Positions 6,708 through 14,355 are shown, counted from the stretch's first letter. The stretch is 14,549 bases of DNA from Alistipes sp. (GCA_017391185.1 JAFOZN010000085.1:1-14549); one strand, 5' to 3'. Notes: generated by a model from the sequence alone, not told the origin. Program-made: numbers and translations.

Positions 6708-8198
6708 ATGAGACTTTTTCTAACTCTCTCATTGGCTTTCATGGCACTCGCCCTCTCGTCTTGCGATTCTCAGCAGGCTCAGGAGATTGCTAAAGCCAAA
6801 GCCGAAGCAAGTGCTTCAAACTACACCTTAAAGGCAGAGCCTGTGGCTGAGTTCAAGAGCCAGCGTCCTGCCGCTGAGGATCGCCTCTTCTCTTCGAAGG
6901 CTATCGAGGCTGAGATCGAGAAGGTTTGCAAGCAGCTCACCAACCCTCGTTTGGCATGGATGTTTGCCAACTGCTTCCCTAACACATTGGACACAACAGT
7001 ACACTACCGCAAGGATGCCAACGGTAAGGATGACACCTTTGTATATACAGGCGATATCCACGCCATGTGGTTGCGCGATTCGGGAGCACAGGTTTGGCCT
7101 TATGTACAGTTTGCCAACTCTGATCCTGAGCTCAAAGCTATGTTGGCTGGCGTAATCAACCGTCAGTTCTACTCTATCAACATCGACCCTTATGCCAACG
7201 CGTTCAACGATGGTCCTACGGGAAGTGACTGGATGTCAGATTACACCGACATGAAGCCAGAGCTTCATGAGCGTAAGTATGAGATCGACTCACTCTGCTA
7301 CCCTATCCGTTTGGCTTACTACTATTGGGTAGTTACGGGCGATACATCTATCTTCGGTGAGGAGTGGTTGAAGGCTATTGCCAACGTGCTGAAGACCTTC
7401 AAGGAGCAGCAGCGCAAGGATGGCGTAGGTCCATACTCCTTCCGCCGCAAGACAGACCGTCAGTTCGACACACTCTCAAACAATGGTTTGGGCGCACCTG
7501 TAAACCCTGTTGGTTTGATCGTATCGAGCTTCCGCCCATCGGACGATGCTACTGTACTTCAGTTCCTCGTACCAGCCAACTTCTTCGCAGTGTCGGCTTT
7601 GCAGAAGGCTGAGGAGATCTTGACTAAGGTAAACAAGAACTCTGAGCTCGCCAAGGAGTGCCGCGCATTGGCTGACGAGGTAAGCGAGGCTTTAAAGAAG
7701 TATGCTATCTATGATCACCCTATCTATGGTAAGATCTATGCTTTCGAAGTTGACGGTTTTGGCAACTACCACTTGATGGATGACGCCAACGTACCAAGCC
7801 TCTTGGCTATGAAGTACCTCAACCCAGAGGTTATCGATATGGATATCTACGCCAACACTCGCGAGTTTGTATGGAGCAAGAACAACCCATACTTCTTCAC
7901 TGGCAAGGCTGGCGAGGGTATCGGCGGTCCACACATCGGTTACGACATGGCATGGCCTATGAGTATTATGATGAAGGCCTTTACGAGCGATGATGACGCC
8001 GAGATCAAACACTGCATCGAGATGTTGATGTGTACCGATGCTGGTACAGGCTTCATGCACGAGTCATTCCACGTGGATAATCAAAAGGACTTCACTCGCA
8101 AGTGGTTTGCATGGCAGAACACACTCTTCGGAGAGTTGATCATCAAGCAGATCAACGAGGGACGTTTGGATGTTTTGAATTCTATCCAGATCAAGTAA
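6708..8198 (+). CDS. GH125 exo-alpha-1,6-mannosidase, lipoprotein
   Basis: A 496-residue glycoside hydrolase family 125 protein (formerly DUF1237, metal-independent alpha-mannosidase). Known members are inverting exo-alpha-1,6-mannosidases acting on yeast mannan or N-glycan-type mannosides. A lipoprotein signal peptide ends in LSSC with lipidated Cys19, so the enzyme is membrane-anchored; Asp20 is the only acidic residue right after it, which leaves surface versus periplasmic face open. Family blocks include CFPNTLDTTV (89-98), YTGDIHAMWLRDSGAQ (113-128), YEIDSLCYP (191-199), SSFRPSDDA (273-281), GGPHIGYDMAWPMS (406-419) and TGFMHESFH (447-455). Asp279 and Glu452 are 173 residues apart, the spacing I recall for the Asp220/Glu393 pair of the Clostridium perfringens enzyme, so they are the likely acid and base. 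It stands alone between its own promoter and terminator, with no SusC/SusD or GH92 neighbour. Confidence 0.92.
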   Translation: MRLFLTLSLAFMALALSSCDSQQAQEIAKAKAEASASNYTLKAEPVAEFKSQRPAAEDRLFSSKAIEAEIEKVCKQLTNPRLAWMFANCFPNTLDTTVHYRKDANGKDDTFVYTGDIHAMWLRDSGAQVWPYVQFANSDPELKAMLAGVINRQFYSINIDPYANAFNDGPTGSDWMSDYTDMKPELHERKYEIDSLCYPIRLAYYYWVVTGDTSIFGEEWLKAIANVLKTFKEQQRKDGVGPYSFRRKTDRQFDTLSNNGLGAPVNPVGLIVSSFRPSDDATVLQFLVPANFFAVSALQKAEEILTKVNKNSELAKECRALADEVSEALKKYAIYDHPIYGKIYAFEVDGFGNYHLMDDANVPSLLAMKYLNPEVIDMDIYANTREFVWSKNNPYFFTGKAGEGIGGPHIGYDMAWPMSIMMKAFTSDDDAEIKHCIEMLMCTDAGTGFMHESFHVDNQKDFTRKWFAWQNTLFGELIIKQINEGRLDVLNSIQIK

Positions 8199-8211
8199 GA
8201 TTGACCAATAA

Positions 8212-8255
8212 AAAAGAAAACGGGGCGTATTCGAAATACAGCCCCGTTTTCTTTT
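8212..8255. terminator. Bidirectional intrinsic terminator between the GH125 gene and upp
   Basis: The stem AAGAAAACGGGGC (8214-8226) pairs with GCCCCGTTTTCTT (8241-8253). The top is extended by GTATT/AATAC around a CGA loop, with one bulged A at 8240. A-rich and T-rich flanks on both sides allow use in both directions. Confidence 0.85.
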
Positions 8256-8268
8256 CAATATCTTGTTA

Positions 8269-8919
8269 CTACAACTTCTTACCGAAACATAAATCACCCG
8301 CATCACCAATACCAGGCACGATATAGCACTTAGAAGTAAGCTCCGAATCCACAGCACCTACCCACAAAGAGGTCGATTTAGGCATATTGTTTACGGCATA
8401 ATCCACACCCTGCTCGCTGGCGATAACCGAAGCCACGATAGTACGCGCTGGGCGTCCGCACCTCTCACACAACGCCTCATAGGTCTTAACAAGCGATGCG
8501 CCTGTGGCCAACATTGGATCGACCAGAATCAAAGTCTTGCCCTCCAGATCACACGATGAGATATACTCCACAACGATCTTAAACTCGTTGCTCTTCGAGT
8601 GGTGGCGATATGCCGACACAAAGGCATTCTGGGCATCATCAAAGTAATTCAAAAAGCCATGATGCAGAGGCAAGCCCGCACGCAACACCGTAGCCAACAC
8701 CACTTTATCCTCAATCATCTCCACCTGAGCTTCACCCAGCGGAGTCTCCACCATCTGAGGCTTATAATCCAGAGTCTTGGAGATCTCATAGGCCATAATC
8801 TCGCCTATACGCTCGATATTTCGGCGAAAACGCATTGAATCCTGCTGAATCTGCTTGTCACGAATCTGTGCAAGAAACTTATTGAGAATAGAATTCTGCT
8901 TGTTAAGAATATGAATCAT
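8269..8919 (-). CDS. upp: Uracil phosphoribosyltransferase
   Basis: A 216-residue type I phosphoribosyltransferase that converts uracil and PRPP to UMP in the pyrimidine salvage pathway, in the cytoplasm. The PRPP-binding loop is LVDPMLATGASL (132-143), and the uracil-binding C-terminal segment is VPGIGDAGD (201-209). TVLRAGLPL (77-85) matches the conserved substrate-binding loop. Length is normal. The ATG is 17 nt after the hflX stop and I see no promoter in that gap, so it is probably the distal gene of an hflX-upp transcript that ends at the bidirectional terminator. The N-terminus (MIHILNKQNS) is typical of Bacteroidetes versions. Confidence 0.94.
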   Translation of the reverse strand: MIHILNKQNSILNKFLAQIRDKQIQQDSMRFRRNIERIGEIMAYEISKTLDYKPQMVETPLGEAQVEMIEDKVVLATVLRAGLPLHHGFLNYFDDAQNAFVSAYRHHSKSNEFKIVVEYISSCDLEGKTLILVDPMLATGASLVKTYEALCERCGRPARTIVASVIASEQGVDYAVNNMPKSTSLWVGAVDSELTSKCYIVPGIGDAGDLCFGKKL

Positions 8920-8936
8920 AGTGAGTCTGTTTTATC

Positions 8937-10157
8937 TTAGTACAAGAAATTATTAAAAGGATAACGACCTGCATGAATCTCACGAACCATACCATAAAGG
9001 TCGCCCCTGAGTTTCTCGATATTCATACGCTCCACCGCTGAGATAAAGATACAAGGAGTATTTGCCTTGGCAATCCAACTCTGCTTCATATCCTCCAACG
9101 AGAGGTTTTTACGTGTAGCAGGAGTCAAATCATCCTCATCTTTCTTCTCATAGGTGTAGGCATCAATCTTATTAAACACCAGATATACAGGCTTATCGCC
9201 CGCCCCGATATCCTGCAAGGTCTGCTTCACCACATCTATCTGCTCCTCGAAATTGGGGTGTGAGATATCCACCACATGCACCAACAAATCGGCCTCGCGC
9301 ACCTCGTCCAAAGTCGATTTAAATGACTCGATAAGCTGAGTTGGCAACTTACGGATAAAACCTACCGTATCAGAGAGCAAGAATGGAAGATTATCAAAGA
9401 CAACCTTACGCACCGTAGTATCCAACGTAGCGAAGAGTTTATTCTCGGCAAAAACCTCACTCTTCGAGATCAGATTCATCAGCGTAGATTTACCCACATT
9501 GGTATAACCTACCAACGCCACACGCACCATGTGACCACGATTAGAGCGTTGGACAGCCATCTGGCGGTCTATCTTCTGGAGATCCTCCTTGAGTTTGGTG
9601 ATGCGGTTACGCACGATACGGCGGTCGGTCTCAATCTCACGCTCTCCCGCACCACCACGAGTACCTGTACCTCCTCGCTGACGCTCAAGGTGAGTCCACA
9701 TACCTGTCAATCGAGGCAAGAGGTATTCATACTGGGCCAACTGCACCTGAGTCTTGGCGTATGCTGTACGGGCACGCGACATGAAGATATCGAGGATCAG
9801 GCGCGTACGATCCAACACCTGACATGGGATGGCCTGCTCGATATTGCGAGTCTGCGAAGGCGAGAGCTCATCATCGAAGATCACTACATCTATCTCATTC
9901 TCCTCGGCATACTGAGCAATCTCCTCCAACTTACCCGGTCCCACATATATGCGTGACGAAGGTTGTGGCAAGCGCTGAGTAAAACGGCGCACAGTCACAA
10001 TATCGGCAGTCTCTGCCAAAAACTCCAACTCCGCCAAGAACTCCTCGGCCTGCTCGATGGGTTGCTGATCGCGTATTACAGCCACTACCACCGCCCTACG
10101 GCGCAAATCCTGAGGCTCCTCGGCTTGAGGTGTATTCTCCTTTTTAGGTTTTACCAT
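8937..10157 (-). CDS. hflX: GTPase HflX
   Basis: A 406-residue HflX, a ribosome-associated GTPase that splits stalled or heat-damaged ribosomes. The N-terminal HflX domain (about 20-210) includes the glycine-rich linker GGTGTRGGAGERE (162-174) and the following coiled helix. The G domain shows G1 GYTNVGKST (217-225), G3 DTVGFIRKLP (263-272) and G4 NKID (329-332). The ATG at 10157 (MVKPKKEN) is preferred to an in-frame ATG at 10196. The extra 13 codons of the longer form would be encoded by the stem-loop and T-run of the terminator that follows the tonB-like gene. Only 10 nt separate that T-run from the ATG, so expression may depend on read-through. upp follows after 17 nt. Confidence 0.93.
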   Translation of the reverse strand: MVKPKKENTPQAEEPQDLRRRAVVVAVIRDQQPIEQAEEFLAELEFLAETADIVTVRRFTQRLPQPSSRIYVGPGKLEEIAQYAEENEIDVVIFDDELSPSQTRNIEQAIPCQVLDRTRLILDIFMSRARTAYAKTQVQLAQYEYLLPRLTGMWTHLERQRGGTGTRGGAGEREIETDRRIVRNRITKLKEDLQKIDRQMAVQRSNRGHMVRVALVGYTNVGKSTLMNLISKSEVFAENKLFATLDTTVRKVVFDNLPFLLSDTVGFIRKLPTQLIESFKSTLDEVREADLLVHVVDISHPNFEEQIDVVKQTLQDIGAGDKPVYLVFNKIDAYTYEKKDEDDLTPATRKNLSLEDMKQSWIAKANTPCIFISAVERMNIEKLRGDLYGMVREIHAGRYPFNNFLY

Positions 10158-10167
10158 ACTATAGAGC

Positions 10168-10200
10168 AAAAAAAAAGGAATCCCGTAACGAATCACGGGA
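10168..10200 (-). terminator. Intrinsic terminator after the tonB-like gene, just before hflX
   Basis: On the minus strand TCCCGT-8 nt-ACGGGA (10200-10181) is followed after 4 nt by nine T residues (10176-10168). The hairpin begins 16 nt after the tonB-like stop codon. The 6-bp stem is modest, so partial read-through into hflX is plausible. Confidence 0.7.
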
Positions 10201-10216
10201 CACCTTATATAATTAA

Positions 10217-10906
10217 TTAGTTCCTAATCTGGAATACAACAGGCAAAGTGTACTTAACACGTACAGGCTGCTGACGCTGCATACCTGGCTCCCATTTTGG
10301 AGAGCTATTCACAACACGTGTAGCCTCCTCTGCCAAAGAACGGTCTGGAGTCTGGAGAACCTCGATGTTAGTCAAAGTACCATCCTTCTCGATCACGAAC
10401 GACAAGATAACACGACCTGAGATACCGTTCTCCTGTGCGATCTGTGGGTAATGAAGCTTACCCTGTACCCAGTTACGGAACTTGTTCAAATCACCGCCCT
10501 GGAATGTAGGCATCTTCTCTACCTTGATGAAAGGAGCATCCTCCTCAACTTCCTCCTCTTCCTCAACCTCTACGACCTGAGTGGTAATCTCCATACCCTC
10601 CTCAAACTCATCGAAAGAGATATCGGTAGTGATCTTGGTATCGTTAGTCACGATATCGAGGATATCGTTGAATACCTGAATCTCGATCTTCTTAGGAGCC
10701 TCTGGTGGCTTCTGCTCGTTACGAGTGATCTCTGTGATTTCCTCCTCAATAGGACCGTAGTTCAAATCGACCTGCTCAATACGATACTCCTTTGGAGCGT
10801 ACATAAACGCCAAAACCACAAGAAGCAATGAGATAATTAAGCCAATCTCAAGGAAAAGACCCTTACGATTCTGAAGGTCTACCTTTGGTGATTTTTTAAT
10901 TTCCAT
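10217..10906 (-). CDS. TonB-like energy-transducer protein
   Basis: A 229-residue protein with TonB architecture: a short basic cytoplasmic N-terminus, one membrane helix (about 17-36), a periplasmic linker and a C-terminal TonB domain (about 140-229). The linker has a proline patch KPPEAPKK (66-73) and a very acidic run EVEEEEEVEED (113-123). The C-terminal domain carries FQGGDLNKFRNWV, the YP motif at 153-154, and GRVILSFVIEKDG (164-176). TonB proteins transmit proton-motive energy from ExbB-ExbD to outer-membrane receptors, and Bacteroidetes encode many. The exbB/exbD partners are not in the window, and no SusC-type receptor is adjacent, so the receptor served is unknown. It has a long G-rich leader upstream and a terminator downstream. 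Confidence 0.88.
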   Translation of the reverse strand: MEIKKSPKVDLQNRKGLFLEIGLIISLLLVVLAFMYAPKEYRIEQVDLNYGPIEEEITEITRNEQKPPEAPKKIEIQVFNDILDIVTNDTKITTDISFDEFEEGMEITTQVVEVEEEEEVEEDAPFIKVEKMPTFQGGDLNKFRNWVQGKLHYPQIAQENGISGRVILSFVIEKDGTLTNIEVLQTPDRSLAEEATRVVNSSPKWEPGMQRQQPVRVKYTLPVVFQIRN

Positions 10907-11092
10907 ACTTTAATGTTATTTTTTAATTTAATTTGTTGCTTCCAAATAGCGGCACTTTTCGCCTAACTGCATAACAACCACTACATTACACTCTCCACGC
11001 CCCATCCTCTCGACAGCTCCGCCACGCCCGAAAGCACGACCTCGCCACCCGAAAAACGGCTCTACAAGTGGTTACAACCGCAGTTCTCAGGG
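10907..11092 (-). promoter_or_regulatory. G-rich, possibly structured leader of the tonB-like gene
   Basis: With the predicted promoter at 11100-11093 the transcript would have about 180 nt of leader. Two collinear 6-bp helices can close it: 11085-11080 with 10970-10965 (AACTGC/GCAGTT), and 11073-11068 with 10981-10976 (AACCAC/GTGGTT), separated by a 6x5 internal loop. The enclosed part is strikingly G-rich and has three imperfect repeats near GGGCGTGG. A 25-codon ATG frame (11005-10928) also lies here. It matches no riboswitch class I can name. Structure is inferred by eye only. Confidence 0.35.
10991..11051 (-). repeat. Three imperfect G-rich direct repeats in the leader
   Basis: Read on the minus strand: CGGGTGGCGAGG (11051-11040), CGGGCGTGGCGGAG (11030-11017) and GGGGCGTGGAGAG (11003-10991). 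Their 5' ends are 21 and 27 nt apart. They contrast with the AT-rich sequence on both sides. Confidence 0.55.
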
Positions 11093-11100
11093 CAAATATA
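11093..11100 (-). promoter_or_regulatory. Candidate -7 box for the tonB-like gene
   Basis: The minus strand reads TATATTTG, identical to the ispG box and a full TAnnTTTG match. It is the only perfect match I found in the divergent region in this orientation, and it places the start point near 11087. Confidence 0.55.
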
Positions 11101-11154
11101 ATCATAAAAAATCAAAAAAACACCTATACTCAATAAAAATATTCATTTTTTTTT

Positions 11155-11162
11155 TACTTTTG
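11155..11162 (+). promoter_or_regulatory. Candidate -7 box for rlmN-rsmG
   Basis: TACTTTTG matches TAnnTTTG, preceded by an unbroken T-run and 23 nt before the rlmN ATG, giving a short A/T-rich leader of under 20 nt. Confidence 0.6.
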
Positions 11163-11185
11163 CTCTCGAAGTAAAAATTTAAACG

Positions 11186-12223
11186 ATGTCTCAGACCAAA
11201 AAAGAGTGCCTCTACGGCAAAACACTCACCCAATTACAAGAGCTCTGCGCAAGGGAATCCTTACCCCGCTTTGCGGCGGGACAGATTGCCCGTTGGCTCT
11301 ATGTAAATAGGGTTGAAGAGATAGATCAGATGACCAATCTCTCGCTGGCGGCTCGCACCCGACTCAAGGAGAACTACTCTTTGGGGTTGGACGCTCCGCT
11401 CAAAGAGAGTATCTCGCAGGACGGCACAAAAAAATACCTTTTCCGCACTTGCGAAGGCCAATTTATCGAGTCGGCATATATCCCCGATGGAGATCGCGCC
11501 ACGCTATGCGTCTCTTCGCAGGCGGGTTGCCGAATGGGTTGCCGATTCTGTGCTACAGGTAGGCAAGGGCTACAACATTCGCTCTCTCCAAACGAAATAC
11601 TCAACCAGATTTTATCTATACCAGAGAGTAAAAAACTTACAAATTTGGTGTTTATGGGTATGGGAGAACCTTTGGACAATACGGACAATGTATTGCAGAC
11701 ACTTGATATCATCACATCCTCATGGGGCTTGGGTTGGTCGCCCACTCGCATCACGCTCTCCACAGCAGGAGTAGGTCGTAACCTGAAGCGATTTTTGGAC
11801 GAGAGCAAGGTACATCTGGCTATCAGCCTGCACAATCCGTTCCACGAGGAGCGCGAGCAGATTATGCCTATCGAGAAGAGCTATCCGATATGGGAGATTG
11901 CCGACACATTGCGTCAATACGATTTTACGGGGCAACGCCGCGTATCGTTTGAGTATATCGTGATGGAGGGGCTGAATGACTCGCCACGCCATATCAAGGA
12001 GTTGTGCCGTCTGCTCAATGGTATTAAGTGTAGAATCAACCTTATCCGATTCCACAAGATACCCGATTCGCCTTATTTCTCGCCTTCGGATGAGAAGATG
12101 ATTCGCTTCCGCGACTCGCTCACCGCCAAAGGCATACAGACCACAATCCGTACCTCACGCGGTGAGGATATACAGGCAGCTTGCGGATTGCTTTCGACAG
12201 CCGAAAAACAGAAAAACCAATAG
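11186..12223 (+). CDS. rlmN: Dual-specificity 23S rRNA / tRNA adenine-C2 methyltransferase RlmN
   Basis: A 345-residue radical SAM enzyme that methylates C2 of A2503 in 23S rRNA and A37 in a subset of tRNAs. The [4Fe-4S] cluster motif CX3CX2C is Cys115, Cys119 and Cys122. The two mechanistic cysteines are also present: Cys108 in TLCVSSQ and Cys333 in QAACGLL. Other family blocks are GMGEPLDN (158-165), ITLSTAGV (189-196), LAISLHNP (211-218), NLIRFHKIP (285-293) and TIRTSRGEDI (320-329). The N-terminal helical domain (about 10-75) contains the RWLY pattern. Length is close to E. coli RlmN. It has its own -7 box, is divergent from the tonB-like gene, and rsmG starts 5 nt after its stop. Confidence 0.95.
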   Translation: MSQTKKECLYGKTLTQLQELCARESLPRFAAGQIARWLYVNRVEEIDQMTNLSLAARTRLKENYSLGLDAPLKESISQDGTKKYLFRTCEGQFIESAYIPDGDRATLCVSSQAGCRMGCRFCATGRQGLQHSLSPNEILNQILSIPESKKLTNLVFMGMGEPLDNTDNVLQTLDIITSSWGLGWSPTRITLSTAGVGRNLKRFLDESKVHLAISLHNPFHEEREQIMPIEKSYPIWEIADTLRQYDFTGQRRVSFEYIVMEGLNDSPRHIKELCRLLNGIKCRINLIRFHKIPDSPYFSPSDEKMIRFRDSLTAKGIQTTIRTSRGEDIQAACGLLSTAEKQKNQ

Positions 12224-12228
12224 AAAAG

Positions 12229-12852
12229 ATGATTACACTAATAGAAAAATATTTCCCCACGCTCACGGAACAACAAAAGGAGCAGTTCAGAGCCTTGTAT
12301 GATATCTACGCCGATTGGAACGCAAAGATCAACGTCATTTCGCGCAAGGATTTCGACCAGCTCTATCTGCGCCATGTGTTACACTCGTTGGCCATAGCCA
12401 AAGTGTGCCAATTCGAGGCAGGAGCAAGGGTGTTGGATGTGGGTTGCGGAGGAGGTTTTCCGAGCGTCCCTCTGGCTATCATGTTCCCCGAAGTGAAGTT
12501 TATCTCAGCAGACTCTATAGGCAAGAAGATCACCGTAGTAAAGGGAGTCTGCGAGGGTGCAGGCATCACCAATATAGATGCTCGCCATACGCGTGTGGAG
12601 CAGATCCCAGAGCAATTCGACTACATCGTTTCGCGTGCCGTGACAGAGATGCCAACTTTCGTGAAATGGATCTGGAACAAAATCGACAAGGGACAACGAG
12701 GCACACTGCCCAATGGAATCCTCTACCTCAAGGGTGGAGATTTGAGCGAGGAGCTTGCTGCTACACGCATGAAGTGGACTCAGTACGATATTTCGGAGTT
12801 CTTCGAAGAGGAGTTCTTCCAAACCAAAAAGGTGGTCTATACCAAGAAATAA
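12229..12852 (+). CDS. rsmG: 16S rRNA (guanine-527-N7)-methyltransferase RsmG
   Basis: A 207-residue RsmG (GidB), which methylates N7 of G527 in 16S rRNA; loss gives low-level streptomycin resistance in several bacteria. It shows the family start region WNAKINVISRKD (30-41), HVLHSLAI (49-56), SAM motif I LDVGCGGGFPSVPLAI (69-84), the SADSIGKK loop (93-100) and VSRAVTEM (134-141). I chose the ATG at 12229, 5 nt after the rlmN stop, because it fits the family N-terminus; an upstream in-frame ATG at 12181 lies within rlmN and adds an unrelated, charged extension. The gene is co-transcribed with rlmN and followed by a strong terminator. Confidence 0.95.
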   Translation: MITLIEKYFPTLTEQQKEQFRALYDIYADWNAKINVISRKDFDQLYLRHVLHSLAIAKVCQFEAGARVLDVGCGGGFPSVPLAIMFPEVKFISADSIGKKITVVKGVCEGAGITNIDARHTRVEQIPEQFDYIVSRAVTEMPTFVKWIWNKIDKGQRGTLPNGILYLKGGDLSEELAATRMKWTQYDISEFFEEEFFQTKKVVYTKK

Positions 12853-12861
12853 ATCAACAAG

Positions 12862-12900
12862 AAGAGGGTGACTAACAAATTCTGTTAGCACCCTCTTTTT
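12862..12900. terminator. Bidirectional intrinsic terminator after rsmG
   Basis: AAGAGGGTG (12862-12870) pairs with CACCCTCTT (12889-12897), and CTAACA pairs with TGTTAG above it, with one unpaired A at 12871 and a 5-nt loop. It ends in a T-run on the plus strand. The convergent nucleotidase gene stops 25 nt further on and can use it from the other side, where the T-run is weaker. Confidence 0.85.
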
Positions 12901-12924
12901 CGTTAGAAGTCGCATGAGGCTTCT

Positions 12925-14355
12925 TTATCTCTTTATCGCCTGTATCGGAGTGTTGGAGTAATCAATAGGCGTATTGCTCGCCAAATCATTCATCAGAATA
13001 TCGGTTAGCAGAACATCGGTGCGCACCAAATCGCGGCACACTATATCTTTATAATTATTAAACATATAGTCACCCATAGCCACTTTATACTCCGCCTCAG
13101 GCACCAGATTCTCAAACTCCACCCTTATGGCATCGCCCGACTCATCGAGATGTATCACATAAGGCTCGGTAGAGAATATATCCAGACGATGCGACTCGCG
13201 CATATTCTCTCTATCGTTATACTTAGCCAATATCATACGCTCGATCTGAGCACCAGTCATGACCATAGTATATACTTTAGAAGAATATGGCTCTACTCCG
13301 AAAATCATTCCTGTACTGATATCCTCGCTCGGCATCTCATCAAAACGGATTCCGCCATAGTGATAAAAGGCCACATCCACCCCAAAATGAGTCTTCATGG
13401 CCGAGGTCTCCCATGCGGCAATTCCTATCTTATCCAAGAGTTTCACGCTACGACCAATAGGGCGATTGAGCGTCTCGTTATCATAGACTCTATCAACCCA
13501 CTCCTTCATCTGAGCATCCTCCTCATAAGAGGCCAACTCTACTATATCATACTCCAGAGATTTGATAGCCTTACCCTTTATCACTACACGACTCACGCCG
13601 ATGCGCTTCGACCCGCGACCCGACTGACCGAGTTGAGTACGTCCGATGAGGGTATCCAATTTATTATGGGTATGACCACATAAAATCAAGTCATAGAGAT
13701 CGAACTCTGCCGCCAACTCTCTATCCACATCATCACCCACGTGCGAAAGCAAAACCAGCAACTCACAATCTCCGCGCAATCTTCTGGCATATTTTATCGC
13801 TGCACGTTTGGGATCCTCAAACCTAAGGCCCTCGTAACTCTCTGCCTTACCCGAAGGATGACCGTTATCAAAGTTATTTACCGCACCCACAAAGCCTATT
13901 CTTTTACCCCCAAAGCGGAAGATTTTATAGGCATCGGGCTGAGGGAAAGAGATGGTATCGCTCTTACAGTTGGCACATACTACATCAAACTTCGCCACCG
14001 AGGTATTGATGTATCCCAAAAAGGGATGTCCCGCATCCCACTCATGGTTACCCAACGTAGCCACATCATAACCCAAAGCATTCATCATATCAATAATCGG
14101 GCGGCGAGGCTCTGCTGCCATATCCACATAGGCATTTCCCGTCCAGCGATCGCCCGAATCGACCAGCAAAGTCCTAACCGTATCGCGGCTCATCTTAACG
14201 GCTGTGGCCAAACGTGGCATATTATTTATATCGGAATGGAGGTCTGTGGTGGAGATTATAACCAACTCCTGCTCAGCGAAATGACGCATCCAAAAAAAAT
14301 AACCACACGTCAGTGCAAAAGCAGCCAACACGCTCTGCAATAATATTCTTTTCAT
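12925..14355 (-). CDS. 5'-nucleotidase/UshA-family metallophosphoesterase, exported
   Basis: A 476-residue protein with an N-terminal hydrophobic segment (about 5-22), acting as signal peptide or anchor without a clear lipobox. The calcineurin-like domain (about 30-270) has all expected metal ligands: Asp38 and His40 in TTDLHS, Asp66 in DSGD, Asn103-His104 in LGNHEWDAG, His205 in LLSHVG, and His228 and His230 in CGHTH. The C-terminal 5'-nucleotidase domain (about 300-460) shows YGGIR (333-337) and FGVEPYSSKV (352-361). The usual Asn before GGIR and the GGDG motif near the C-terminus are not conserved (GDYMFNNYKD at 428-437). Substrate specificity may therefore differ from classical nucleotidases. 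Likely periplasmic dephosphorylation of nucleotides or related phosphoesters. Single gene with its own promoter. Confidence 0.88.
   Translation of the reverse strand: MKRILLQSVLAAFALTCGYFFWMRHFAEQELVIISTTDLHSDINNMPRLATAVKMSRDTVRTLLVDSGDRWTGNAYVDMAAEPRRPIIDMMNALGYDVATLGNHEWDAGHPFLGYINTSVAKFDVVCANCKSDTISFPQPDAYKIFRFGGKRIGFVGAVNNFDNGHPSGKAESYEGLRFEDPKRAAIKYARRLRGDCELLVLLSHVGDDVDRELAAEFDLYDLILCGHTHNKLDTLIGRTQLGQSGRGSKRIGVSRVVIKGKAIKSLEYDIVELASYEEDAQMKEWVDRVYDNETLNRPIGRSVKLLDKIGIAAWETSAMKTHFGVDVAFYHYGGIRFDEMPSEDISTGMIFGVEPYSSKVYTMVMTGAQIERMILAKYNDRENMRESHRLDIFSTEPYVIHLDESGDAIRVEFENLVPEAEYKVAMGDYMFNNYKDIVCRDLVRTDVLLTDILMNDLASNTPIDYSNTPIQAIKR

Noticed and set aside
1..8198. GH2 and GH125 genes as parts of one polysaccharide utilisation locus
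   Set aside because: They are 5 kb apart, separated by housekeeping genes on the opposite strand, with no SusC/SusD or regulator.
10907..11092. Cobalamin or other known riboswitch in the tonB-like leader
   Set aside because: I could not find a B12-box-like sequence or another class-defining core; the TonB link alone is not evidence.
12181..12228. Longer rsmG starting inside rlmN
   Set aside because: The ATG at 12229 gives the expected family N-terminus and standard operon spacing.
13741..14343. Plus-strand open frame of 200 codons, and another at 13150-13683
   Set aside because: Both are antisense to the nucleotidase gene, which has all its metal-binding motifs.
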